From: Pseudomonas arsenicoxydans
GTDB taxonomy: Bacteria; Pseudomonadota; Gammaproteobacteria; Pseudomonadales; Pseudomonadaceae
DNA length: 64,000 bases
Assembly (NCBI RefSeq): GCF_900103875.1
Contig: NZ_LT629705.1
Span: forward strand, 4,163,001 to 4,227,000
Direction of reading: 5' to 3'
Shown here: positions 41,142 through 50,019 of the stretch, in pieces
Position numbering within the stretch: the stretch's first letter is position 1
Layout of the letters: each line of letters begins with the position of its first letter
Position numbers and translations under genes: made by a program
The notes under the pieces: model-generated
Told to the model about the DNA's origin: nothing
Databases searched by the model: none
The model's input: only the letters and a program-made list of their open reading frames with translations

Positions 41142-41771
41142 AGACCCCGCGCAGGACGGCTGGCCAATGGTAAGCAGGGCAAGCGTCACGCCGCGCGCAG
41201 CGGCACGATCGATTGGCCTGGCACCTTGCTCAAGGGGCGTCCGCGTCAGCATAAAGATCTGCTGTTCCATCAACGCACGCGGTTCCCCCATGAACTGTGG
41301 TTGGTGATCGTCGACGCCTCGGCCTCGACCCGGCGCCATCAAGCGTTGAGCGATGCCAAGGGCCTGCTCGCGCAACTGTTCGACGACGCTTACCGCCAGC
41401 GCGCACGTCTGGCGTTGCTCACCGCCAGTGGCAACGTACCGACATGGCAGGTGCAAGGCTTGAAAGCATCGACGAGCCTGCGCGCCTGGCTGGATGGCTT
41501 GGGCGCGGGCGGTGGTACGCCGTTGCTGGCGGCGCTGGGGGAGGCGGGGAATTGGCTGGCGACACGGCAGAAGCGCTTCCCGGCAGAGCAGCAAAGGCTG
41601 GTGCTGGTGACCGATGGACGGGTGAAAGAATGGCCCGTGCTGTCGGTGTTGGAGTGTCCGGGGCTGCTGATTGATATTGAGCGAGGGCCGATCCGGCTCG
41701 GTCGGGCGAAACAGCTGGCGGCGGAGCTGGAAGCGGATTATCGGCACATCGATGAACTGATCTCAGTCTGA
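41100..41771 (+). CDS. VWA (ChlD/BchD C-terminal) part reached by -1 frameshift
   Basis: 223 codons in the -1 frame. It starts with a basic stretch (KRHAARSGTIDWPGTLLKG) like the ChlD region before the VWA domain, then a VWA domain with the MIDAS motif D-A-S-A-S (VIVDASASTRR), GGGTPLLAAL and VLVTDGRVKEW. The frame has no ATG anywhere. The only near-start codon, TTG 41226, has no ribosome binding site and would cut off the conserved basic stretch. So the part is very probably made only as a fusion with the ATPase at 40099. A frameshift mutation is the alternative, but the intact MIDAS and open frame argue against decay. Confidence 0.85.
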   Translation, partial: ALGIRPRSDAGANARPRAGRLANGKQGKRHAARSGTIDWPGTLLKGRPRQHKDLLFHQRTRFPHELWLVIVDASASTRRHQALSDAKGLLAQLFDDAYRQRARLALLTASGNVPTWQVQGLKASTSLRAWLDGLGAGGGTPLLAALGEAGNWLATRQKRFPAEQQRLVLVTDGRVKEWPVLSVLECPGLLIDIERGPIRLGRAKQLAAELEADYRHIDELISV

Positions 41772-41835
41772 GATCGGCTTGTTTGTTTGCAAGGCCCTCA
41801 TCGCGAGCGAAATCGCGAAGAGGGCGACGTATTAT

Positions 41836-43560
41836 TCAGCGAAACCAATTAGTCCGCGCCAGCTCGATCACCTCATCCCCACGCCCGCTCATGACCGCTT
41901 TGAGCATGTACAAACTGAAGCCCTTGGCCTGTTCCAGCTTGATGGTCGGGGGCATCGCCAGTTCCTGAGTCGCCGTCACCACGTCGACCAGCACGGGGCC
42001 GTCATGGGCCAGCGCCCGGCGCAATGCCGGTTCTAGCGCCTCGGATTCTTCGACACGAATCCCCAGAATGCCCATGGCGTTGGCCATCGCGGCGAAGTCC
42101 GGATTATGAAGATCCGTGCCGGTGTCGAGCAGCCCGCTGGATTTCATTTCCATGGCGACGAAGCCCAGCGAGGCATTGTCGTAGACGATGATTTTCACCG
42201 GCAGCTTCAACTGCGCCAACGAAATGAAGTCACCCATCAACATGCTGAAACCACCATCGCCGGACAGTGAAATAACCTGCCGGTCCGGGAACGCCGCTTG
42301 CGCACCAATCGCCTGGGGCATGGCGTTGGCCATCGAGCCGTGATTGAACGAGCCCAGCAGTCGGCGCTTGCCATTCATTTTCAGATAACGCGCGGCCCAG
42401 ACAGTTGGCGTACCGACGTCAGCGGTAAAGATCGCATCGTCATCGGCCAGTTCGCTGAGCAAACGCGTGAGGTATTGCGGATGAATCGGCCGACCCGGCG
42501 ATGAGGGTTGTGCCAGGTCATCAAGACCCTGGCGAGCCTTTTCGTAATGCTTGAGCGAGGATTCGAGAAAACTCCGGTCGCCCCGATAAGGCAGGCGAGG
42601 GAGCAGCGCGGCAAGGGTTTCGCCGACATCCGCAGCGATACCCAAATCCAGCGCGGTGCGGCGCCCCAGGACTTGCGGGTCGTGATCGATCTGAATGATG
42701 GTCGCGTCTGTCGGGTAGAACTGACGATAGGGAAAGTCAGTGCCGAGCATCACCAGCGTGTCGCAGTTGAGCATCGCGTGATAGCCGGAGCTGAAACCGA
42801 TCAATCCGGTCATGCCGACGTCGAACGGGTTGTCCCACTCGACGTGCTCCTTGCCGCGCAATGCGTGCACCACCGGTGCGCCGAGCGCGTCAGCCAACGC
42901 CACCACTTGATCGTGAGCGCCTGCGCAACCGGCGCCGCACATCAGCGTCACGGCTTTGCTTTGGCTCAACAATTCGACCAGCCGATCGAGGTCCTGAGGC
43001 GCAGGCAAGGTGCGCGGTTTGGACAGCGCTGGCCAGGGTTTGAGATTGTCTTCGACTTCTTGCAGGGCGACGTCACCGGGAATCACCACCACCGCGACGC
43101 CGCGATTGAGAATCGCGCTACGCATCGCCCGGTGCAGCACGTGGGGCATCTGCGCGGGGCTGCTCACCAGTTCAACGAAGTGACTGCACTCCTTGAACAA
43201 TTCCTGCGGGTGAGTTTCCTGAAAGTAATTCAGGCCGACTTCCGATGAAGGAATCTGCGCCGCGATCGCCAACACCGGCACATGGTTCTTGTGGCAATCG
43301 AACAGCCCATTGATTAAATGCAAATTGCCCGGCCCGCAACTGCCGGCACACACCGCCAGTTCCCCGGTGACTGCCGCGTCGGCACCGGCGGCAAACGCCG
43401 CGACTTCTTCGTGGCGCACGTGCATCCACTCGATGCTGTCCATGGTCCGCAGGGCTTCAGTCAGGCCGTTGAGGCTGTCGCCTGTCAGGCCCCAGATGCG
43501 TTTGACGCCGGCCTGTCCAAGGGTGGTTGCCAGTTGCTGGGCAATGGTGATTTTCGCCAT
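41836..43560 (-). CDS. poxB: Pyruvate dehydrogenase (quinone) / pyruvate oxidase, ThDP-dependent
   Basis: 574 aa, matching E. coli PoxB (572). Three ThDP-enzyme domains: the N-terminal PYR domain with the active-site glutamate in [14 protein letters not shown], a central FAD-binding domain ([23 protein letters not shown]), and the C-terminal PP domain with [12 protein letters not shown] and the metal-binding YDNASLGF. The C-terminus ([23 protein letters not shown]) resembles the lipid-activated membrane-binding tail of PoxB. It oxidises pyruvate to acetate and CO2, passing electrons to ubiquinone. Single gene, convergent with the chelatase gene. Confidence 0.9.
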   Translation of the reverse strand: MAKITIAQQLATTLGQAGVKRIWGLTGDSLNGLTEALRTMDSIEWMHVRHEEVAAFAAGADAAVTGELAVCAGSCGPGNLHLINGLFDCHKNHVPVLAIAAQIPSSEVGLNYFQETHPQELFKECSHFVELVSSPAQMPHVLHRAMRSAILNRGVAVVVIPGDVALQEVEDNLKPWPALSKPRTLPAPQDLDRLVELLSQSKAVTLMCGAGCAGAHDQVVALADALGAPVVHALRGKEHVEWDNPFDVGMTGLIGFSSGYHAMLNCDTLVMLGTDFPYRQFYPTDATIIQIDHDPQVLGRRTALDLGIAADVGETLAALLPRLPYRGDRSFLESSLKHYEKARQGLDDLAQPSSPGRPIHPQYLTRLLSELADDDAIFTADVGTPTVWAARYLKMNGKRRLLGSFNHGSMANAMPQAIGAQAAFPDRQVISLSGDGGFSMLMGDFISLAQLKLPVKIIVYDNASLGFVAMEMKSSGLLDTGTDLHNPDFAAMANAMGILGIRVEESEALEPALRRALAHDGPVLVDVVTATQELAMPPTIKLEQAKGFSLYMLKAVMSGRGDEVIELARTNWFR

Positions 43561-43644
43561 GGGGTGCTCCAGTGATCAGATGAATTGTCCTCGGAATAAG
43601 AAGAGGACAACCCAACGGCGACCATGACTCACCCTGATTTGCTT

Positions 43645-44868
43645 TTACTTGCCCATCGCCTGTCGGTACTGGCGCGTACGCCAGGCGATGTACAAGCGAT
43701 CAAGGATCAGTGCCCAGACTGCCGAAACGTCAGGTCGAGGCTTGCGTCCGCGGCTCAGGCGTTGCAGCTGGAACTTCACCACGGCCAAGCTCGCCAGCGC
43801 GGCCAGCGGTTTGCGTTTCCAGCGGATCGGCGGCAATTGCGGATGGCTGTTTTGACCTTTGCGCCAGTGTTTGACCAACTGCGGTTCGAGGGCCAGCGCG
43901 GTGCCGATCCCGGCCATGGCGATGCCGCTGTCGAGCACCTGTTCGACGATGGCCAGGCGCCGGATGCCGCCGGTGACCATGACCGGCATCCGCGCCACGG
44001 TGGCCAGTTCGCCGGCCATCTCCAGAAAGTAGGCCTCTCGCGCCAACGTCCTGCCGTCACGGGCTTCGCCCTGCATGGCCGGAGCTTCGTAGCTGCCGCC
44101 TGAAAGCTCCAGCAAATCGATGGGCTGATCGTTGAGCCACTGGATCACTTGGCGGGCGTCGTCGGCATCGAAACCGCCACGTTGGAAGTCCGCGGAATTG
44201 AGTTTGACCGCCACGCAAAACTGCGGCGACACGGCTAGGCGCACGGCGCTGACCACCGCCAGCAACAGGCGTGCACGATTTTCCAGGGTGCCACCCCAGC
44301 GGTCAGTGCGGCGGTTGGTCAGGGGGGAGAGGAACTGGCTGATCAGGTAACCGTGCGCCGCATGGATTTGCACCCCGGTGAACCCGGCCTTTTCTGCCAG
44401 GGCCGCGCTGATGGCGAAGCGTTGGATGACCTCGGCAATGTCGCTTTCAGACATCGGTCTGGGCTCGGCGAACATCTTGGAAAACGAACCCAGGTCGAGC
44501 GCCACCGCCGACGGTGCCAACGCTTGTTGCCCCAGGTTGGCCATGGTCTGGCGCCCGGGGTGATTGAGCTGCATCCAGAACTGCGCGCCACCGGAGCGGC
44601 CGATGGTTGCCCACTCACGGAACCGTGCCAAATCGCGCTCGTCCTCCAGCACCACACCGCCGGGGCCGGTCATGGCGCGGCGGTCAATCATCACGTTGCC
44701 GGTCAGCAGCAGTCCCGCTTCGCCCTCGGCCCAGGCCTGATACAGCTGAAACAGCGCCTTGGACGGTGCTTGACGGGCATCGGCGAGGTTCTCTTCCATC
44801 GCGGCTTTGGCGATGCGATTGCCGAGGGTCTGGCCGTTGGGCAGATTCAACGATTGGAAGGGCGACAT
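43645..44868 (-). CDS. NADH:flavin oxidoreductase, Old Yellow Enzyme family
   Basis: 407 aa. FMN TIM barrel with NRIAKAAMEENLADARQAPS near the start, the family signature HAAHGYLISQFLSPLTNRRTD, and a C-terminal phosphate-binding part (MVTGGIRRLAIVEQVLDSG). It probably reduces activated alkenes such as enones or quinones. Divergent from a MerR regulator with a MerR-type promoter between them (44896-44926), so it is probably induced by its own class of electrophilic substrates. Confidence 0.88.
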   Translation of the reverse strand: MSPFQSLNLPNGQTLGNRIAKAAMEENLADARQAPSKALFQLYQAWAEGEAGLLLTGNVMIDRRAMTGPGGVVLEDERDLARFREWATIGRSGGAQFWMQLNHPGRQTMANLGQQALAPSAVALDLGSFSKMFAEPRPMSESDIAEVIQRFAISAALAEKAGFTGVQIHAAHGYLISQFLSPLTNRRTDRWGGTLENRARLLLAVVSAVRLAVSPQFCVAVKLNSADFQRGGFDADDARQVIQWLNDQPIDLLELSGGSYEAPAMQGEARDGRTLAREAYFLEMAGELATVARMPVMVTGGIRRLAIVEQVLDSGIAMAGIGTALALEPQLVKHWRKGQNSHPQLPPIRWKRKPLAALASLAVVKFQLQRLSRGRKPRPDVSAVWALILDRLYIAWRTRQYRQAMGK

Positions 44869-44895
44869 GCTTGACTCCTCATCAGTAAAGCGAAG

Positions 44896-44926
44896 AGGCT
44901 AAGCTTAAAGTTAACTTTAATGTCAA
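44896..44926 (-). promoter_or_regulatory. MerR-type promoter with 19 bp spacer for the Old Yellow Enzyme gene
   Basis: On the minus strand: -35 TTGACA (44926-44921), exactly 19 nt, then -10 TAGCCT (44901-44896). The spacer carries the perfect palindrome TTAAAGTTAACTTTAA (44905-44920). Long-spacer promoters with a central dyad are the hallmark of MerR-family control. Confidence 0.8.
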
Positions 44927-44945
44927 GCAGTCAAATGAGGCCGTG

Positions 44946-45350
44946 ATGAAGATTGGTGAATTGGCGCGGTTGAGCGGGTTGAACGCATCGCGCATTCGGT
45001 TCTACGAGGTTCAGGGCTTGATTCCACAAGTAGAGCGCTTGCCCAATGGTTATCGGCGTTACCCACCGCAAGTGTTGCAAACCCTGAAGATCATTCAGTG
45101 CGCGCAGCAGGCCGGGTTCAGCCTCGATGAGCTGAAGCTGCTGTTGCCGGACAGGGTGACGGGCGCGTTCGATCACGATGAACTGGTGGCAAGCCTGGGA
45201 CGCAAAGTCGAACAGATTGAAGCGATGCAACTGCACCTGGCCCAAAGCAAGGCGCAGTTGCTGGGGTTGATCGAAAACATCAAGGCGCGACCCGAAGGGA
45301 TGGCCTGCGATGCGAATGCCGAGCGGGTGTTGGCGTCGCTCAAGCATTAG
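44946..45350 (+). CDS. MerR-family transcriptional regulator
   Basis: 134 aa from ATG 44946 (MKIGELARLSGLNASRIRFYE); GTG 44943 adds one residue. N-terminal MerR winged HTH with GYRRY, then a dimerisation coiled coil (EQIEAMQLHLAQSKAQLLGLIENI) and a short C-terminal part with one cysteine (GMACDAN). It lacks the SoxR cysteine cluster and the metal-binding cysteines of MerR/ZntR, so it likely senses an organic ligand or works through one Cys. It should activate the divergent Old Yellow Enzyme gene. Confidence 0.88.
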   Translation: MKIGELARLSGLNASRIRFYEVQGLIPQVERLPNGYRRYPPQVLQTLKIIQCAQQAGFSLDELKLLLPDRVTGAFDHDELVASLGRKVEQIEAMQLHLAQSKAQLLGLIENIKARPEGMACDANAERVLASLKH

Positions 45351-45604
45351 TTCTGATCGATGCAGCTGTCGCCATAGGCTTGGTAACGCAAGGTGTGGGT
45401 GACGTTGCTGGTGTCGATGTAGGTCATCTCCCGGGTGCCGATGCCGCAATAATCGCCGTTGGTCATCTTGACGACTTTGGCGATCTTCAGAGGGGTCGAA
45501 TAGGTGTAGTCCTCGACGTTCGGCGCGCTGGCTTTGTCGACGGAAGCAGCGGCCGCAACGCCACTCAGGGTCATCAGGAACAGGGCGGGCAGAAGGCTTT
45601 TCAT
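45347..45604 (-). CDS. DUF2790 exported small protein
   Basis: 85 aa. Signal peptide about 1-20 (...LSGVAAAA-SVD). The mature part has the DUF2790 pattern: Y-T-Y-S-T-P-L-K-I-A-K-V, CGIGTREMTYIDTSN, LRYQAYGDSCIDQN, with two cysteines that can pair in the periplasm. This family is multi-copy in Pseudomonas and its function is unknown. It overlaps the merR stop by 4 bp on the opposite strand. Confidence 0.82.
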   Translation of the reverse strand: MKSLLPALFLMTLSGVAAAASVDKASAPNVEDYTYSTPLKIAKVVKMTNGDYCGIGTREMTYIDTSNVTHTLRYQAYGDSCIDQN

Positions 45605-45667
45605 GATGGGGCTCTCGTGGTGGCTACTGAACGATTTCAGTGGCAGTACGACGAGCCCCGTTTTGGT

Positions 45668-47206
45668 TTATTCCAGGCTCAGGGCAGTATTTTTCTGTGC
45701 AGGAATCGGGTTGCGCATCAACGTGCCCACCACCAATGCCCCCAGTAATGCCAGCAAACCGGCGACCAGAAGCAGCAAGCTGAAACCGCCGACGAACGCC
45801 TGGCGCGCCAACGGCTCGACCAGTGGGCGTGCCGCTTGCGGCAGCATGTTCATGGCGGCGCTCATGTCCCCGGCGACCACCCGCGAGGCAATGCCTTGTG
45901 TTTGACTGAGCCATTGCGCGCCCTGCGTCGACAGGCTCGTGCGCAGCAACAGCTCGGTATGGCTGGACAGCAACGCGCCGAACACGCCAATGGCCAGCAC
46001 GATCGCGCTGAAACGCATGGTGGTGCTCATGCCCGACGCCATCCCTGTGCGTTCGCGGGGCACGCAAGCCATGATGTTTTTTTGCGTGTCGCCGTTTAAA
46101 AGGCCGGCGCCGGCGCCTGTCACGGCAATCGCCAGTGCGAAGGGCGCGTAGCCGCCGCTGCTGACGGCCCAGGCGCTTAGCAGATTGCCGCTTCCTACCA
46201 GGGTCAAACCGGCCGCCATCAATGTCGCGGGCTCATAGTGATGGGCGAGCCGAGCGCCGATTCGCGGGCACAACAGCATCGTCGCGGCAAACGGCAACAT
46301 TCCCAGCCCCGACGCGATGGCCGAGAAACCCAATCCGTTTTGCAGGTAGAACGGCAGCAACGTCATCATCACCTGGGCGCAACCGGCGTAGGCGAACATG
46401 CCGAGCAGGGCGCCGATGAAGCGCGGATGCCTGAACAATTGCAGGTCGACCATTGGCCTCCGCTGCATCCGTTCAATCAGCACAAACACCCCCATCAGCA
46501 CCGCGCCGCCCAAAAGCCGGGCGTAGGTGGTCGGGTTGCTCCAGCCGATCCGGTTGGCCTCGATCAAGCCCCAGATCAGGCACAGCAAGCTCGCGCTGAA
46601 CGCCAGGCTCCCCCAAGGGTCGAGGCGCGCTGACTGCGGGTCACGAGACTCCGGCACCGCGCGCCAGACCATGACCATTAAAAACACGCCCACCGGCAGG
46701 TTGAGGTAGAAAATCCAGCGCCAACCCACGTATTCGGTAATCAGGCCGCCGATGGTCGGCGCGGCGGTCATCGCCACGCCCATGCACGCGCCCCAGAACG
46801 CCCAGGCCTTGGCCCGTTCCACTTCATCGTGAAAGGTGTGGCCAATGGAGGCGAGCGCCGAGGTCAGCAACAATGCCGCGCCGACGCCCTTGATCGCCCG
46901 CGCGATGTCGAGGAACAACGCCGTGGGCGCCGCGCCGCAACCGATGGAGGCGAGGATGAAAATGCCCAGGCCACAAAGCAGGGTTTTCTGTCGGCCAAAA
47001 CGATCGGCGAGGCTGCCCGCCGGTAGCAATAGCGCGGCGAAGGCCAGCATGTAGGCGCTCACCACCCATTCAATGTCGGCAAAGTTGGCGCCCAGGTCAC
47101 GCGCGATGGTCGGCAGGGTGACGGCGACGATGTTGGTGTCGAGGACGATCAGGGAACAGACACCGGAGGCCGTCAGTAGCGTCAGGCGCGGACTGACCCG
47201 GTTCAT
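45668..47206 (-). CDS. MFS drug efflux transporter, DHA2 (EmrB/QacA) type
   Basis: 512 aa with about 14 membrane helices. Motifs of the DHA2 family are LDTNIVAVTLPTIARDLGA, the loop 2-3 motif GSLADRFGRQKTL, and GAALLLTSALASIGHTF. It exports hydrophobic drugs or metabolites by proton antiport. No membrane-fusion subunit (EmrA-like) is adjacent. Divergent from a LysR regulator with two LysR-type boxes in the shared 164 bp gap, so substrate-inducible expression is likely. Confidence 0.9.
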   Translation of the reverse strand: MNRVSPRLTLLTASGVCSLIVLDTNIVAVTLPTIARDLGANFADIEWVVSAYMLAFAALLLPAGSLADRFGRQKTLLCGLGIFILASIGCGAAPTALFLDIARAIKGVGAALLLTSALASIGHTFHDEVERAKAWAFWGACMGVAMTAAPTIGGLITEYVGWRWIFYLNLPVGVFLMVMVWRAVPESRDPQSARLDPWGSLAFSASLLCLIWGLIEANRIGWSNPTTYARLLGGAVLMGVFVLIERMQRRPMVDLQLFRHPRFIGALLGMFAYAGCAQVMMTLLPFYLQNGLGFSAIASGLGMLPFAATMLLCPRIGARLAHHYEPATLMAAGLTLVGSGNLLSAWAVSSGGYAPFALAIAVTGAGAGLLNGDTQKNIMACVPRERTGMASGMSTTMRFSAIVLAIGVFGALLSSHTELLLRTSLSTQGAQWLSQTQGIASRVVAGDMSAAMNMLPQAARPLVEPLARQAFVGGFSLLLLVAGLLALLGALVVGTLMRNPIPAQKNTALSLE

Positions 47207-47288
47207 GATGCGATTGCCTGTTGGGCAAGGCTGTTGACTGCAACAGCGGCGAGGGGTTTGACGTGCATGGCGTTGGCTCTCTACTGTG

Positions 47289-47364
47289 ATTACCTACGAG
47301 CTTATCGCGGTCGATTGCCGGCTTTATTAGCCTGGCATCGGGACTTCATTACCTTTGAGCTAAT
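47289..47364. promoter_or_regulatory. Two LysR-type boxes between MFS and lysR genes
   Basis: ATTACCTACGAGCTTAT (47289-47305) and ATTACCTTTGAGCTAAT (47348-47364) share ATTACCT-N2-GAGCT and fit the T-N11-A pattern; the second is ATTA-N9-TAAT. They lie 59 bp apart in phase and the second is 6 bp before the lysR ATG, suitable for autoregulation. Confidence 0.65.
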
Positions 47365-47370
47365 GCAACC

Positions 47371-48237
47371 ATGGACATACGGCATTTCCGCTACTTTCTG
47401 GCCGTTGCCCGGCATGGCAACTTCACCCGCGCCGCCGAACAACTGGGCATCGCGCCGCCCACCTTGACTCGACAGATCCAGGACATGGAGAGCGAACTCG
47501 GCACGCGGCTGTTCGTACGCCAGACCCGTGAAGTCAGCCTGACCGAAGCCGGCGCCGCCCTGGTGATCGAAGCCGAGGCGACGGTGCGGCAATTCGAATA
47601 CGCCCAGCACAATGCCCAACGGGCCGGACGCGGCGATATCGGCCATATCGAACTGGGTTACGTGGCGTCGGCGGTGTACTCCGGTTTGCTGCAAAAACAG
47701 GTGCAGGCCTTCAGTCGCGAGTATCCCGACGTGAGCCTGAATGTTCGGGAAAGCCCCATGGTGTCGTTACCGGCAATGGTGGCGGAGGGGCGATTCGATA
47801 TTGGTTATGTCCGCTCACCCATGACCCTGCCTGATGGCCTGGATGCCACTCGCCTGGATGCAGAAGGCTTTGTGTTGGCGCTGTCGACCGAGTCCTGGCT
47901 GTGTCGACTGCCGGAGATCGCTCCCGAGCATTTGCAGAGCGAGACGTTCATCCTGCCGGAACAAATCAGCGGCACCTTGCAAGTCGCCGCCGAGGGCGGA
48001 TTTGCGCCGAAACTGGGGGCACAGCCGGGCGGGCTGGTGGCGGTGATCGCCCTGGTGTCATTGGGACAGGGCGTGGCGGTGGTGCCGGAGTCGGTGGTCG
48101 GGCATGTCGGATTGCCCGGCGTGGTGTACCGGACCATCAAAGGCTGCACGGCGACGTCGTGGTTGTCGCTGATTTATCGGCGGTTCGAGAAATCGGCGGC
48201 GGTGGCCAGGTACATCGAGCAGTCCAGGAAGCCTTGA
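47371..48237 (+). CDS. LysR-family regulator, divergent from MFS pump
   Basis: 288 aa. HTH at residues ~2-58 (FLAVARHGNFTRAAEQLGIAPPTLTRQIQDMESELG), then the periplasmic-binding-fold effector domain (HIELGYVASAVYSGLL, FDIGYVRSPMTLP). The divergent arrangement and boxes point to control of the DHA2 transporter and of itself. The effector is unknown. Confidence 0.92.
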   Translation: MDIRHFRYFLAVARHGNFTRAAEQLGIAPPTLTRQIQDMESELGTRLFVRQTREVSLTEAGAALVIEAEATVRQFEYAQHNAQRAGRGDIGHIELGYVASAVYSGLLQKQVQAFSREYPDVSLNVRESPMVSLPAMVAEGRFDIGYVRSPMTLPDGLDATRLDAEGFVLALSTESWLCRLPEIAPEHLQSETFILPEQISGTLQVAAEGGFAPKLGAQPGGLVAVIALVSLGQGVAVVPESVVGHVGLPGVVYRTIKGCTATSWLSLIYRRFEKSAAVARYIEQSRKP

Positions 48238-48330
48238 GAGCAAAAGCTTCACCAACGACACGACCCGATCCACGGTGGGAGCGAGCCTGCTATCGATAGC
48301 GATCTGTCCAATCACAACAAATGCCACGGA

Positions 48331-48774
48331 CTACCGCCAAGTCCCGCGGCTCAATTGCGACGTGGCACGAGGCACAGTGCACAACCGGCGCAACGTCTGG
48401 CGCAACCACACCAGGTCATGCCGCGGTTTGCGCTTCACCGCTGGCGGTTTCACCTTGCCAATGTGCAAGGCGAAATCTTGCGCCAAGGTGTCCTCGGTGC
48501 CGATCCCCTTGAGTTTCTTCAGCAGCTTCCCTTCTATATAAAACAGCACGGTCGGTGAGCCAGTGACGCACGGATGCCGGGGGCACTCGCCGATGTCCAG
48601 CATATAGATGTGCGCGAAATGCCGATAAGCCTCGGCGATCATGCGAAAAATTGGCCCGGCCATTTCGCAGGCGGGACAGTGTTGACTGCCAAAATAAAGG
48701 ATCACCGGACGCCAGGTTCTCAGGGCCTTGCGATAGACCGGCGCCAGGGTGGTTTGGGCGGGAATCGAGCTCAT
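48331..48774 (-). CDS. Thioredoxin-like protein with CPAC motif and basic tail
   Basis: 147 aa from ATG 48774, preceded by AAAGGAGATTTTCA. Residues ~1-100 form a thioredoxin fold: VILYFGSQHCPACEMAGP carries the redox pair Cys33/Cys36 (CPAC instead of CGPC), and the cis-Pro region is SPTVLFYIEGKLLKKLKG. The last ~40 residues are Arg/Lys-rich (KRKPRHDLVWLRQTLRRL) and atypical for thioredoxins. No signal peptide. It might be a thiol reductase for a particular partner. Single gene. Confidence 0.75.
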   Translation of the reverse strand: MSSIPAQTTLAPVYRKALRTWRPVILYFGSQHCPACEMAGPIFRMIAEAYRHFAHIYMLDIGECPRHPCVTGSPTVLFYIEGKLLKKLKGIGTEDTLAQDFALHIGKVKPPAVKRKPRHDLVWLRQTLRRLCTVPRATSQLSRGTWR

Positions 48775-49055
48775 TGAAAATCTCCTTTTCACAACGACGT
48801 CGAGGGTTCGTAGACGGTAAAGGAGTGCGCAGGGGTGGGTCTACTGTCAGAAATTACAGGTAGCGGTCTGCTTCATTTTGAATCGCTATGCCCCGACTGT
48901 GGTGCAAGTACCCGTGCATTGTGGCCAACGGTAGCGATTTTTGAAGGTTGCGTTTGGTAACGTCAATTGGTTGGTTGAAGCCATCCTTTTGATTCAAAAC
49001 ACTTTTCAATCCCCCCTACATTCCCCCCACAACCTGTGGCACACTTTCTGCTGTC

Positions 49056-49095
49056 TATTCCGTTGTTACACACCTACGTCCGGTATAACGGAATA
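49056..49095 (+). promoter_or_regulatory. Inverted repeat over the ABC transporter promoter (candidate IclR operator)
   Basis: TATTCCGTT (49056-49064) and AACGGAATA (49087-49095) are perfect complements 22 bp apart. TATAAC (49084-49089) overlaps the right arm and TTGTTA (49063-49068) the left arm, so a bound protein would cover the promoter. The rest of the gap 48775-49118 shows no other feature. The IclR regulator at 52.7 kb is the obvious candidate (inference). Confidence 0.5.
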
Positions 49096-49118
49096 CACAT
49101 CACCCTGGAGTGCTTGCC

Positions 49119-49967
49119 ATGCATCGCCGACTTTCCTTGTTAAAAGCGTGTGTTTTTGTTCTCGCGGCTTCTGCCGCTGCCATGGGTATGGCCCAGGCGG
49201 CGGACAGCAAGCTCGATAGCGTGCTGGCCCGCGGCAAATTGATTGTGGGCACGGGCAGTACCAATGCGCCGTGGCATTTCCAGGGAGCGGATGGCAAGTT
49301 GCAGGGGTTCGATATCGACATCGGGCGCATGATCGCCAAGGGGTTGTTCAACGATCCGACCAAGGTTGAGTTCGTGGTGCAGTCTTCCGATGCGCGGATC
49401 CCCAACCTGCTGACCGACAAAGTCGACATCAGTTGCCAGTTCATCACCGTCACCGCCAGCCGCGCCCAGCAAGTGGCGTTCACGCTGCCGTATTACCGCG
49501 AAGGCGTCGGCCTGTTGTTGCCGGCCAACAGCAAGTACAAGGAAATCGAAGACCTCAAGGCCGCCAACGACAGCGTGACCGTGGCGGTGTTGCAGAACGT
49601 GTACGCCGAGGAACTGGTGCATCAGGCGCTGCCCAAGGCGAAGGTCGATCAGTACGACAGCGTCGATTTGATGTACCAGGCCGTGAACTCCGGCCGTGCG
49701 GACGCAGCGGCTACCGATCAGTCGTCGGTGAAATACCTGATGGTGCAGAACCCTGGTCGCTATCGCAGCCCGGCCTACGCCTGGAGCCCGCAAACCTACG
49801 CCTGCGCGGTTAAACGCGGCGATCAGGATTGGCTGAATTTCGTTAACACCACCCTGCATGAAGCCATGACCGGCGTTGAGTTCCCGACCTACGCGGCGTC
49901 CTTCAAACAGTGGTTCGGCGTTGAACTGCCTACCCCAGCCATCGGTTTCCCTGTCGAATTCAAATGA
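49119..49967 (+). CDS. Amino-acid-type ABC transporter, periplasmic binding protein
   Basis: 282 aa from ATG 49119 with CTGGAG upstream. Signal peptide about 1-27 (...MGMAQA-AD). SBP_bac_3 fold: LDSVLARGKLIVGTGSTNAPWHFQGADGKLQGFDIDIGR and RIPNLLTDKVDISCQFITVT. It binds a polar amino acid or amino sugar acid. First gene of a unit with two permeases and an ATPase. Confidence 0.92.
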   Translation: MHRRLSLLKACVFVLAASAAAMGMAQAADSKLDSVLARGKLIVGTGSTNAPWHFQGADGKLQGFDIDIGRMIAKGLFNDPTKVEFVVQSSDARIPNLLTDKVDISCQFITVTASRAQQVAFTLPYYREGVGLLLPANSKYKEIEDLKAANDSVTVAVLQNVYAEELVHQALPKAKVDQYDSVDLMYQAVNSGRADAAATDQSSVKYLMVQNPGRYRSPAYAWSPQTYACAVKRGDQDWLNFVNTTLHEAMTGVEFPTYAASFKQWFGVELPTPAIGFPVEFK

Positions 49968-50019
49968 TCCCGTGAGAGCAGGGCGATGCTGAGTCGCCCC
50001 GCTCAAGGTACTGCTGACC

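Noticed and set aside
41226..41771. VWA protein starting independently at TTG 41226
   Set aside because: No ribosome binding site, no ATG in the whole frame, and it would drop the conserved basic stretch. The -1 frameshift explains the frame better.
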